A stretch of 54,271 nt of DNA from Acetobacter sp. CAG:977 (GTDB taxonomy: Bacteria > Pseudomonadota > Alphaproteobacteria > CAAGCB01 > CAG-977): assembly GCA_000434295.1 (NCBI GenBank), contig HF994928.1:1-54271 (forward strand). The letters are read 5' to 3'. The translations under genes were made by a program, and so were the position numbers. Every line of letters begins with the position of its first letter. The first letter of the stretch is position 1. Under the pieces are notes generated by a model. The model was not told the DNA's origin. It saw only the letters and a program-made list of their open reading frames with translations, and searched no databases. Below, in pieces: positions 15,338 through 23,979 of this stretch.

Positions 15338-17725
15338 TTAAGAACGTCCCGCTCCTTTTTGAACTTGTTGCAAAATTGTTGAAACCTTCTTTTGCATCGA
15401 TGCGTCCATTCCTCTTTGCGGCGCTGTCATTCCGCGAGCCGCGCACTTGCTTTCCAGATCCGCCTGCGCATATTTCGTCATTGAATTATTTTCTCCGACT
15501 TTCTGTAAAATCTGGCTGTGAGACGGCTTCTGACCTTCCCCGGAGTTGCCGCCCAAGCCCGATAAAGAACTCATCATGGCTTTTTGGCTGCTGACCTGAG
15601 CCTCTATCTGGCTCTTCATCACTTCCGGCGTTACCGGCAATGATGCCTTTTCCTTATCGGGATCCAACGCCATTTGCTTGCACGTTACCGCCGTGCTCTG
15701 TATCGCGGAAATTTCCAGCAAAGCACCGGCTCGTGCATCCAGAACGGCGGTTTCCCGTTTCTGTTTCAAGTCCTTGTCCAAATGTTTCGGATTGATCAAA
15801 GGAATTTTTTCGGGCTTGTCCTTCGGATTCGATGAAACCTTGTATTGTTCCGCCATTTTCTTGGCTTTTTCGTCGGCAGGTGTTAACGCCTCGCCGGCAG
15901 CTTCTTTGCGTTCGGCTTCAATCAACGCCGCACGGATGCGTTTGCGTTGTTCCAGCGTTGCATCTATCGACGCCTGCTTTTCCGCCGCATTCTTACGGCT
16001 CATAACGTCTTTCATGCAGTCGGACGTAATCTTATCAACCGTATCAAAACGTTCCTGAACCTGTTTCTTTTCCTCTTCTGTCAAAGGCGGCAGCGTTACA
16101 GACTTTTCGTCTTTATTTTCTTTCGGTTTATCGCCTTCTTTTTCTGCCTGTTTTTCACCTTCCTTAGGCTGTTTATCGTCGGTTTGTTCCTGCGTCGCTT
16201 CTTTTTCCTGTTTCGGCGGCGACGGCGGCACATACGACCCGTTCACCGTACGCGCATCCAGATCCAATGCCGTCTCGCGCAACGTCGGCTGTCCCGTTTG
16301 CTTTTTCTTTTCCTGTTGCGCCAACAGCATCTGTTCCGCCTGTTTCTTTAGTTCGGGAGACGGCTGATAGCCCTTGACTTCCATTCCCAACATCGTGCAA
16401 GCCAAGAACATCTGGCGTTTAAAGTTTTCCGACCCCTTCAAATTCGCAACCGTCCAACCGCGCTTTTGCCCCATGCGAACCATCGTCATGCAGTCTTCCA
16501 ATGACGGTCCGCTCGCATCGGGATACTTCATCGCAATATTCTTCTGGCGCGTCTGAAGCGTCGTTCCCGTTTCCAAAGAAATATCTACGGGGCAGTTCGG
16601 ATCCTTCGGATCTTTCTGCGAAATCCCCGTAATCATCGAATACGGCATCTTAAAATCAGGACTTGAAGCACGGCCTTCTTCGTCGTAATAGCCCAACCAA
16701 CGCTTCATTTCCTCTGCTTCTTTAAGCAGATCTATTTCTTCTTCGTTTTCCTGATCCGTTTCGGCAGAATTGGCTCTGCCTTCCGCCAAATCTGCGGCAT
16801 CACAGAAATCCTGAACGCTCTTTTGCTGATAATTCGGAACATACCGGCGCAACATCGCATTCATGCGCGCCGCATATTCTTCGCGGTCTTCCTTCGGATA
16901 ATCGTTCAAGTCTACGGGTTTGTCATTGTTGCGGTTTTCAAAATCTTCTTCCAAACCGTACTTTTCAACCATATTGACGAGATTCTTTTCTTCTTCCGTC
17001 AATTCTTCGCCGTTTTGAGTCTTCGCCGCGATTTCGTTCTTCTTTCCTTCTACGGCAGGGACATCTTCATAATATTCGCTGCGCGCCATATCCAAAAGAG
17101 CACCGTCAAATTCGCGTTTTTGCGCCGCAAGATAAAACGACGGATTCTCTTTATAATAATTACGGCGTATTTCTTCCGCGTCTTCGTCAGAAGCCGCCGT
17201 CGCAACGTCATGTTCATAGCGCTGCAAAAAACCGCCGTCCGATGCATAATCGGGATTGTTCACGGCTTCTTGCGATTCTTTCATAATATCGTCAAAAGAA
17301 ACAAATGCGGCATCCGGCTGAACACGCGACAATTCTCCGTTCAACATAAACGTCATTTCGCGTTTTTCTTTGTCGGTATAGTCCCCCTGTTCCAAAAAAG
17401 AATCTTTATTGACAGACGCAGGATCTTCCGTCAGCTGAAACTTTGAAACTTTATTGTTTAAAAGAATTTCTTCGGACGACCATTCGGTCTGATCCTTTGA
17501 CGCCAAAACGTCCTTCATGTTCTTTTGTTCGGGAACGCCGTAATATTCCTGATGAAAGCGTTTTAAAACATCCCTGTCGTACGGTTCCTTTTGCGCAACC
17601 GCAAAAAAATCGGAATTCATACGGGCATATTTTTGGTCAATTTCTTCTCTTTTTAAAGGATCCGCCTGTTTCTCGGCTTCGTAATTTTTCAAGAAATCTT
17701 CGTATTCTTTCAACAATTCTGCCAT
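15338..17725 (-). CDS. Large charged protein with duplicated EYY repeats and an LPD7-like domain
   Basis: This 795-residue protein starts at ATG 17725, seven bases after GGAGG. It has an internal duplication of about 110 residues: residues 33-140 (FHQEYYGVPEQKN ... DYTDKEKREMTFMLN) and 190-300 (ARSEYYEDVPAVEG ... DYPKEDREEYAARMN). Residues about 405-455 (QKRGWTVANLKGSENFKRQ, LGMEVKGYQPS) match the LPD7 pattern KGW-x-V-x3-G-x2-F-x-R ... GxxVxGYxP. A Lys/Glu/Gln linker spans about 500-565, then a helical C-terminal region shared with the split paralogue downstream. No signal peptide or membrane segment is seen. LPD7 is known from conjugation and phage polyvalent proteins; a secreted-effector or DNA-transfer role here is inference. 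Confidence 0.65.
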   Translation of the reverse strand: MAELLKEYEDFLKNYEAEKQADPLKREEIDQKYARMNSDFFAVAQKEPYDRDVLKRFHQEYYGVPEQKNMKDVLASKDQTEWSSEEILLNNKVSKFQLTEDPASVNKDSFLEQGDYTDKEKREMTFMLNGELSRVQPDAAFVSFDDIMKESQEAVNNPDYASDGGFLQRYEHDVATAASDEDAEEIRRNYYKENPSFYLAAQKREFDGALLDMARSEYYEDVPAVEGKKNEIAAKTQNGEELTEEEKNLVNMVEKYGLEEDFENRNNDKPVDLNDYPKEDREEYAARMNAMLRRYVPNYQQKSVQDFCDAADLAEGRANSAETDQENEEEIDLLKEAEEMKRWLGYYDEEGRASSPDFKMPYSMITGISQKDPKDPNCPVDISLETGTTLQTRQKNIAMKYPDASGPSLEDCMTMVRMGQKRGWTVANLKGSENFKRQMFLACTMLGMEVKGYQPSPELKKQAEQMLLAQQEKKKQTGQPTLRETALDLDARTVNGSYVPPSPPKQEKEATQEQTDDKQPKEGEKQAEKEGDKPKENKDEKSVTLPPLTEEEKKQVQERFDTVDKITSDCMKDVMSRKNAAEKQASIDATLEQRKRIRAALIEAERKEAAGEALTPADEKAKKMAEQYKVSSNPKDKPEKIPLINPKHLDKDLKQKRETAVLDARAGALLEISAIQSTAVTCKQMALDPDKEKASLPVTPEVMKSQIEAQVSSQKAMMSSLSGLGGNSGEGQKPSHSQILQKVGENNSMTKYAQADLESKCAARGMTAPQRGMDASMQKKVSTILQQVQKGAGRS

Positions 17726-17860
17726 AACGGTTCCTCCGGGCATAAAATTTTACTTTTATTCTAATGTAACATATTTTTTTTATTTTTAATATGACAAAAT
17801 TTTGAAAAAAGTTTTTAATGTTTTTCCAAGTTTCTTGCCGATTTTCCGTTTTTTGTTGAC

Positions 17861-17895
17861 AAAAAAATGCCGCTCTTATTGCTAAAAGCGGCATT
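17861..17895 (-). terminator. Terminator after pgk
   Basis: On the minus strand the hairpin AATGCCGCT-N12-AGCGGCATT is followed by seven T residues, 20 bases past the pgk stop codon. It also insulates the next operon on the same strand. Confidence 0.9.
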
Positions 17896-17914
17896 CTTTG
17901 AATCTGCGGTTAAC

Positions 17915-19111
17915 TTATTTTTCCAAAACTTTGACGCCGGGCAATACTTTGCCTTCCATCCATTCAAGGAACGCACCGCCCGCCGCAGACAAATACGACA
18001 TCTTATCCGCAACGCCCGCCTTCTTTAAAGCAGACACCGTGTCGCCGCCGCCGCCGACCGACAACAGCTTGCCCGCAACCGTCAGCTTGCCGACAGCTTC
18101 GGCAATCGTGTCCGTCGCTTTGTTAAACGGCTTGGTTTCAAAAGCACCGACAGGACCGTTCCAAATAACCGTCTTGCAACCTTCCAGTTTCTTGATGACT
18201 TCCTCGGCAGACTTTGGACCGATGTCCAAAATCATTTCGTCAGCCTTAACGTCGTTAACGTCCGTCGTACGCAAAGAAGCCGGATTTTCCGCAAATTCCT
18301 TCGCAACGACAACATCGGTCGGCAAAACGATTTCACAATGCGCGGCTTTGGCTTTTTCCAAAATCTCGCGCGCCGTATCGGCCATTTCCTTTTCGCACAA
18401 GGAATTGCCGACATTCACACCCTGAGCATACAAGAACGTGTTTGCCATACCGCCGCCGATAACCAAAACGTCAACTTTGCTGACCAAGTTACCCAGCAAA
18501 TCAAGTTTCGTGGAAACCTTTGCACCGCCGACAATCGCCGCTACGGGACGGACAGGATTGCCCAACGCCGCATCCAACGCTTCCAATTCGGCCTGCATCA
18601 AACGACCCGCCGCATTCGGTTTCAGTTTAGCCATGCCTTCCGTTGACGCATGCGCTCTGTGAGCGCAGGAAAAAGCATCATCAACGTAGATATCGACGTT
18701 TTCAGCCAGCTTCGCCGCAAAAGCGGGATCATTCTTTTCTTCTTCGGCGTAAAAACGCAGGTTCTCAAGCAACACAACGTCGCCGTCTTTCATTTTCGCA
18801 ACGGCATCGGCAACTTTCGGACCGATGCAGTCGTCAACAAATTCAACCGGCTGTCCCAACGCGGAAGACAATGCTCCCTGAATTTGCTTCAAAGACATTT
18901 CCGGATTGCGCTGGCCTTTCGGACGACCGAAATGGGAACCGACAACAACTTTCGCACCTTTTTTGACCAATTCCTTTAACGTCGGAACCAAACGGTCAAT
19001 ACGAGTCGTATCCGTAATTTTGCCGTCTTTGACGGGAACGTTCAGGTCTGCACGGACAAAAACGACTTTGCCCGCAGGCTGCAAATCGTCAAGCGTATTA
19101 AATTTTGACAT
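17915..19111 (-). CDS. pgk: Phosphoglycerate kinase
   Basis: PGK (398 aa) transfers phosphate between 1,3-bisphosphoglycerate and ADP in glycolysis. The N-terminal VFVRADLNVPVKDGKI, SHFGRPKG, the DDAFSCAHRAHAS region, the hinge and VIWNGPVGAFE are followed by the nucleotide loop SVGGGGDTVSALKKAG. The length is normal. It follows gap on the same strand, with a terminator hairpin in the 75-base gap. AAGGA precedes the ATG. Confidence 0.97.
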   Translation of the reverse strand: MSKFNTLDDLQPAGKVVFVRADLNVPVKDGKITDTTRIDRLVPTLKELVKKGAKVVVGSHFGRPKGQRNPEMSLKQIQGALSSALGQPVEFVDDCIGPKVADAVAKMKDGDVVLLENLRFYAEEEKNDPAFAAKLAENVDIYVDDAFSCAHRAHASTEGMAKLKPNAAGRLMQAELEALDAALGNPVRPVAAIVGGAKVSTKLDLLGNLVSKVDVLVIGGGMANTFLYAQGVNVGNSLCEKEMADTAREILEKAKAAHCEIVLPTDVVVAKEFAENPASLRTTDVNDVKADEMILDIGPKSAEEVIKKLEGCKTVIWNGPVGAFETKPFNKATDTIAEAVGKLTVAGKLLSVGGGGDTVSALKKAGVADKMSYLSAAGGAFLEWMEGKVLPGVKVLEK

Positions 19112-19135
19112 TTTATTTTTCCTTTTTCGCTTATA

Positions 19136-19175
19136 AGAAAACGGCTCCCTCCGAAAAGGGAGGAAGCCGCTTTTT
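19136..19175 (-). terminator. Terminator-like hairpin between gap and pgk
   Basis: A stem built from CGGCTTCCTCCC and GGGAGCCG on the minus strand is followed by TTTTCTT. It lies between gap and the downstream pgk, so it may reduce read-through and set their ratio; the plus-strand face also has a T-run. Confidence 0.75.
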
Positions 19176-19186
19176 TTCGTTTATTC

Positions 19187-20194
19187 TCAGAGGAACTTCG
19201 CCATAGCGACAGCCGTATCGGACATACGGTTCGAGAAGCCCCATTCATTGTCGTACCAAGACATAATGCGCAGGAAGTTGCCTTCGATAACCGTCGTCTG
19301 ATCCGCACAGAAAACAGAGCTGTGAGAATCATGCGTAAAGTCAACGGAAACCAACGGCAATTCGTTGTAGCCCAAAATGCCTTTCAGTTCGCCTTCCGCA
19401 GCGGCTTTCATCGCGGCATTGACTTCTTCTTTCGTAACGTCGCGTTCCAAAACGACTTTCAGGTCAACGACGGAAACGTCGGGCGTCGGGACGCGGATGG
19501 CGGAACCCTGCAATTTGCCCTGCAATTCCGGCAGAACCAGACCGACAGCCTTTGCGGCACCCGTCGTCGTCGGAATCATCGACAAAGCGGCAGCACGAGC
19601 ACGATACAAATCTTTGTGCAACGTGTCGACCGTGCGCTGGTCACCCGTGTAAGAGTGAATCGTCGTCATGTAGCCGTGCTTGATGCCGAATTTTTCATGC
19701 AACACTTTCGCAACCGGAGACAGGCAGTTCGTCGTGCAGGAACCGTTGGAAACGATCTTGTCTTCTGCCGTCAAAGCCTTGTCGTTCACGCCGAAAACAA
19801 CCGTACGGTCGGCACCCTTCGAAGGAGCGGAAACCAAAACGCGCTTTGCACCGGCTTCCAGATGAACTTTCGCTTTTTCGGCGTCGGTGAAAATGCCCGT
19901 GCATTCATAGACAATGTCAATGTCCATTTCTTTCCAAGGCAGATTATGCGGATCGCGTTCAGCCAAAACTTTGATCGTCTTGCCGTTGACCGTGATGGAA
20001 TTGTCCGTCGCCGATATTTCGCCGGGGAAAATGCCGTGAACGGAATCAAACTTTAACAAATGAGCGTTAGCTGCGGGCGAACCCAAGTCGTTAATCGCAA
20101 CAACATCAACGTCTTTGCGCCCGGATTCGGCGATAGCGCGGAATGCCAAACGGCCGATACGGCCAAATCCATTAATCGCAACGCGAACTGCCAT
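19187..20194 (-). CDS. gap: Glyceraldehyde-3-phosphate dehydrogenase
   Basis: GAPDH (335 aa) oxidises glyceraldehyde-3-phosphate with NAD(P). It starts VRVAINGFGRIGRLAFR (Rossmann loop), has the active-site SNGSCTTNCLSPVAKVL with the catalytic Cys, the substrate histidine in TIHSYTGDQR, and ends SWYDNEWGFSNRM. AAGGAG lies 9 bases before the ATG. It heads the gap-pgk unit. The 258-bp upstream region is A/T-rich, carries the gap promoter and ends in the terminator of the next gene; nothing else is visible in it. Confidence 0.97.
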   Translation of the reverse strand: MAVRVAINGFGRIGRLAFRAIAESGRKDVDVVAINDLGSPAANAHLLKFDSVHGIFPGEISATDNSITVNGKTIKVLAERDPHNLPWKEMDIDIVYECTGIFTDAEKAKVHLEAGAKRVLVSAPSKGADRTVVFGVNDKALTAEDKIVSNGSCTTNCLSPVAKVLHEKFGIKHGYMTTIHSYTGDQRTVDTLHKDLYRARAAALSMIPTTTGAAKAVGLVLPELQGKLQGSAIRVPTPDVSVVDLKVVLERDVTKEEVNAAMKAAAEGELKGILGYNELPLVSVDFTHDSHSSVFCADQTTVIEGNFLRIMSWYDNEWGFSNRMSDTAVAMAKFL

Positions 20195-20395
20195 TGTATT
20201 TTTCTCCTTACAAACAAGTTACAAAATCAGCAAAACAAAGAACCCATTTCTTCGCCCGCCGACTCTTTCAAAACTCTAAGCAACCTATATTTGCCACAAT
20301 TTTAAAAATAAATCCAGCCTTTTCAAAAAATAAATCCGTCCCCTTCCCTCTTTTTTTATATAAGCCTTTAATAAAGACTTCCCTTATAAAAAATC

Positions 20396-20432
20396 TCAAA
20401 AAAAATACCCCTCCGCCTGCGCAAAGGGGCAT
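20396..20432 (-). terminator. Terminator after the HExxH protein gene
   Basis: On the minus strand ATGCCCCT and AGGGGTAT pair (one G-U) around a 12-base loop and are followed by seven or more T residues, 20 bases past the stop codon at 20453. Confidence 0.8.
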
Positions 20433-20452
20433 TTCTTCACCGCTGTCGCGGA

Positions 20453-22783
20453 TTATACCGTCTTGCCGTCCTTAACCTGCTTCAAGCCTAACGGCGAAAT
20501 CTTCTTCTGCTTCGGCACGGAAGACTTTTCCATCAAAGAAACATAGTTCTTCAGGCTCTTCATCATTCGCTTGTCTTCCTTTTCCAAAGCCGGCGCCAAA
20601 CCTTCGCTGGCAACAACAGAACTTGCAACATACTGGTGTTGCTGGATAATGCCCTGCATCAAGGCTTCCGCCATCTTTTTGTCAGGCTTCCCCGCCATCA
20701 TCTGATACTGAGCAAACCATACCGCAGGTTTCTGCTTGGCTTTGTTATCAACCAACGCCGCCAAAACTTCGTTCTTCGACACCAACGCCCACATATCCTT
20801 GTCGCTGCGCAACGCAAATGCCGCTATCTGCGTTTCTTTCTCGCACTGCATCGCTTTGACAAAGTCTTTGCGTTCCGAACGCAGGCATTCTATCTGCTCG
20901 TCTACCGTCAGTTTCGCCGGATCGCGAATTAACGCCTTGGCTAAAACGTCCTTCATCAAATTTAAAGAACGAAGCTCGTTCTTTACAAAATGAGCCAACG
21001 CCTCCGTTCCCGAAACCTCCGTCTTTGACGGCATCGACGCAAGTTTGTCTTTGACAATCTTGTTGGCATTCAAAGAAGTCTGAACATCCGGCGCTTCCTG
21101 AATAATCGCGTCCAGCGTCTTTAACTTGTACGGCGCAAATTTGTCAGGCTTGACGGGATCATGACCAGCCTTGCGCAACGCCTCTTTCTGCTGGCTGATC
21201 ACCTGATGCATCGCCTTGCGCGAAAAGCCCTTGGATTCAAACGCGTCAAAAATCGCATCCTGATAGTCCATCAAAACAATCTGAGCATAGGTCTGCATCT
21301 GTTTGTTCCGTGACTGTTCCCGAATCAGTTTGCGCAATAAATCTTTCGACAGGCTCTTGTTCGGATCAGGCTGAGGCAAACCTAAATTCGCCGCCAACTG
21401 CGCTTCCTGCTGGAAGGCTCGAAGCTCGCGACGAAGCTCGTATTCCTTTTCGATAGCTTCCTTGGACAGCGGCATACGACTGCGCGCTTCATCACAGCGT
21501 GCCATCATTTGTTCATATTTCGGATGCGGTTTGCCTTCGGCCAGCGCAATCGAAATTTCCGCCATCTGCTGACGCGTCAATCCGTACGTTTCCGACAAAC
21601 GGCGCGCTTCTTTAATCACTTCGGCATCCGTCATCTTTTGCAAAGAACCGTCTTTTAAATGTTCTTCCGCAAATTTAATGGCGGCATCAACAACATCCGT
21701 CGTGTGATATGCCAACGGAGATCCCAATTTCGTTACAATCGCCGACGTCTTCTTGTCCTGCATCAGCTGTTTGTACTTTCTTTCATATTCGGGATCGTCG
21801 GGATTGATACCGGTCGTTTTTTCTTCGGCTTCGCGAAGTTTCTTCACAAAGTCGCTTTCATATTTCGTGTCTTCCAAACGGTTGTTCACGCAAACACGCA
21901 AGTATTCGATACGGCAATCACCCCACAAAGCCGCGCATTTGGTATTTCCGAAATCGCGCGCCAACTGCAGCGTCGCATGCGCATCCGCAATACATTCCGT
22001 ACGGTGACGACGCATAACGTCGCTTAATTCGTTTTGCGTAATTTTGTCAAAAGAATAACCCGTGTATTCTTCGTCCGTCGCATGTCCCAGTTCGTGATAC
22101 AGAACAAGACGACGGAATTCGTCGGGTGTAATTCCTTCTTTAGCCATACGTTCGTCCGCACCGACGACCGCATCGCCCAAAACGTTGGGTTCCATGCTGT
22201 CCGGATTGTCGCCGACAACCAGATTGACGCGGCCGACGCCTTCCAGCGCGTCATACGTCGGAGAAACGGACGCCGCCATTGAAAACGGATTACGTCCCGT
22301 AATCCCCGCTTCGGAAACCTGTTTCAATACGGATCTGTCCGTCAAAAACGTTTTTTCCTTATCCGCCTTTGCCGCACGCAATTTCTGTTCCACATGCAAA
22401 AACAGAGATTTGCCCAGACTGCGGTCTTCCTTTTCATCCATCAGGTAACGTCCCTGAACGGCATCGGGGTCAATAATGAAAACCGTAATGCCGGGAACGA
22501 CGGAACGGAAACGTTTTTCCATTTCGACGAAAAACTGGTGAGCTTCCGTACGCAAAGACGGAGACTTGCCCTTTTGTTCGCCCGACGTTACCGTCAAAGA
22601 ATTCGGTTTTTCGCCGGCTTCGATAACGCTGGTCTTGCCGCGCGGCAACAAATTAAAAAACGGACGATCCTGAATGTAGTCGGGTCGTTCCAAACCGCTT
22701 TCAAAAACGGTCACTTTTCCCGCCGCCATAAATTGTTCAAGCAACGATTTTTCGTTTTCCGGTTTCTTTTCTGTTTCGGCCAT
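20453..22783 (-). CDS. Large putative gluzincin-type metallopeptidase (HExxH)
   Basis: This 776-residue protein starts at ATG 22783 after GGAA. Residues 230-234 read H-E-L-G-H within LVLYHELGHATDEE, and 29 residues later ECIADAHATL offers E263 (or D267) as third zinc ligand, as in gluzincin peptidases. The first 170 residues are mixed and include VFIIDPDAVQGRYL; the C-terminal 450 residues are charged helices. No signal peptide, membrane segment or known family name can be assigned. It lies on the same strand as, and close to, the LPD7/EYY genes (separated by gap-pgk) and shares their charged Lys/Gln/Glu style, so it may belong to the same system. Substrate unknown. Confidence 0.65.
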   Translation of the reverse strand: MAETEKKPENEKSLLEQFMAAGKVTVFESGLERPDYIQDRPFFNLLPRGKTSVIEAGEKPNSLTVTSGEQKGKSPSLRTEAHQFFVEMEKRFRSVVPGITVFIIDPDAVQGRYLMDEKEDRSLGKSLFLHVEQKLRAAKADKEKTFLTDRSVLKQVSEAGITGRNPFSMAASVSPTYDALEGVGRVNLVVGDNPDSMEPNVLGDAVVGADERMAKEGITPDEFRRLVLYHELGHATDEEYTGYSFDKITQNELSDVMRRHRTECIADAHATLQLARDFGNTKCAALWGDCRIEYLRVCVNNRLEDTKYESDFVKKLREAEEKTTGINPDDPEYERKYKQLMQDKKTSAIVTKLGSPLAYHTTDVVDAAIKFAEEHLKDGSLQKMTDAEVIKEARRLSETYGLTRQQMAEISIALAEGKPHPKYEQMMARCDEARSRMPLSKEAIEKEYELRRELRAFQQEAQLAANLGLPQPDPNKSLSKDLLRKLIREQSRNKQMQTYAQIVLMDYQDAIFDAFESKGFSRKAMHQVISQQKEALRKAGHDPVKPDKFAPYKLKTLDAIIQEAPDVQTSLNANKIVKDKLASMPSKTEVSGTEALAHFVKNELRSLNLMKDVLAKALIRDPAKLTVDEQIECLRSERKDFVKAMQCEKETQIAAFALRSDKDMWALVSKNEVLAALVDNKAKQKPAVWFAQYQMMAGKPDKKMAEALMQGIIQQHQYVASSVVASEGLAPALEKEDKRMMKSLKNYVSLMEKSSVPKQKKISPLGLKQVKDGKTV

Positions 22784-22977
22784 AGTGGTTCCAATCACGC
22801 AAAATTTTTTCGATATTGCCAGTTTGCCCCCCTTTCAGTATCTCTGTCAAGATTTTTTTGGACAAATTGAATTATATTTTTCGTCAAATCTTTTGTCGTT
22901 ATCCTTCGCTTTTTCGGTTTATATCCTTTTGATTTTATTGTAAAATAAACTTTAATACGCGAAGAAAGGAGACTTTC

Positions 22978-23907
22978 ATGGTTTTCTATATCGATCAAAA
23001 ATTGGTGGTTACCGTCTCTTCCGGCGCTTTGTTCGATCTGAGCGAAACGGATATGATCTTTCTTGAACAGGGCGAAGACGCCTACCGCGAATACCAAATC
23101 GCCCATGAAAACGAACCCTTGCCGAAAGGTGCTGCCTTTCCCTTCGTCAAAAGGTTCCTCGGATTAAACGAAAGATTCCCCTCCGAACCCGTCGAAGTCG
23201 TCCTGTTATCCAGAAACGACGCGGAAACGGGATTACGCGTCCTGAACTCCATCGAACATTACGGACTGAACATTACCCGTGCCGCCTTTACAAAAGGAAA
23301 ACCGTCCTACGATTACCTGCCCGCCTTCAATTCGCGACTGTTCCTTTCACAAAACCGCAGCGACGTTACGGACGCCATCGCCAGAGGGTACGCCGCAGGC
23401 TATATCTACGGACACCCGTTCGAAGACGACGAAAATGATCCCGAATTCCGAATCGCTTTCGACTTTGACGGTATCCTCGCCGACGATTCTGCCGAACAAA
23501 TGTGCAAAAACGTCGGAATGGAAGAATTCTTTAAATCCGAAAGAACAAAAGCCGACATCCCCTTGCAACAAGGTCCTCTGAAACCGTTTTTGGACGGCAT
23601 TTCCATGCTGCAAAAGCTGGAAAAACAAATGAAATACGACGACATCAATTATCAACCCGTCATCCGCGTCGCCCTTGCCACCGCAAGAAATGCGCCGGCT
23701 CACCGCCGAGTTATCACAACATTGCGAAAATGGGGCGTTCGCGTCGACGAAACGTTCTTTTTGGGGGGAATCGACAAATCAAGAGTCCTGCGCATCTTTA
23801 AACCGCACATCTTCTTTGACGATAACCAAGCCAATATTTCCGCCGTTGCGGAAGTTGCCCCCGCCGTCCATGTCCCCTTCGGCATCATGAATATGCAAGA
23901 AGAATAA
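22978..23907 (+). CDS. Cytosolic 5'-nucleotidase-like protein
   Basis: This 309-residue protein resembles the 5'-nucleotidase family related to eukaryotic cytosolic NT5C1. The N-terminal half has VVLLSRNDAETGLRVLNS and ITRAAFTKG; the C-terminal half is HAD-like with AFDFDGILADD (nucleophile Asp in DFDG), ATARNAP, and the acidic motif HIFFDDNQAN. The expected reaction is removal of phosphate from nucleoside monophosphates. AAGGAG lies upstream of the ATG. It is divergent from the HExxH gene across a 194-bp region and upstream of the ClC operon. Confidence 0.85.
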   Translation: MVFYIDQKLVVTVSSGALFDLSETDMIFLEQGEDAYREYQIAHENEPLPKGAAFPFVKRFLGLNERFPSEPVEVVLLSRNDAETGLRVLNSIEHYGLNITRAAFTKGKPSYDYLPAFNSRLFLSQNRSDVTDAIARGYAAGYIYGHPFEDDENDPEFRIAFDFDGILADDSAEQMCKNVGMEEFFKSERTKADIPLQQGPLKPFLDGISMLQKLEKQMKYDDINYQPVIRVALATARNAPAHRRVITTLRKWGVRVDETFFLGGIDKSRVLRIFKPHIFFDDNQANISAVAEVAPAVHVPFGIMNMQEE

Positions 23908-23979
23908 TTTCTTTGTTCCATTATAAATAAAATGCTCTTAATATTCCCTGTCTTTAAAATAAAAAAGGGCGGGTTATTT

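Noticed and set aside
13471..22783. A prophage or integrative element around the LPD7-like and HExxH genes
   Set aside because: The region has no integrase, capsid, tail, relaxase or att-like repeats, and it is interrupted by pgk and gap with the same codon style.
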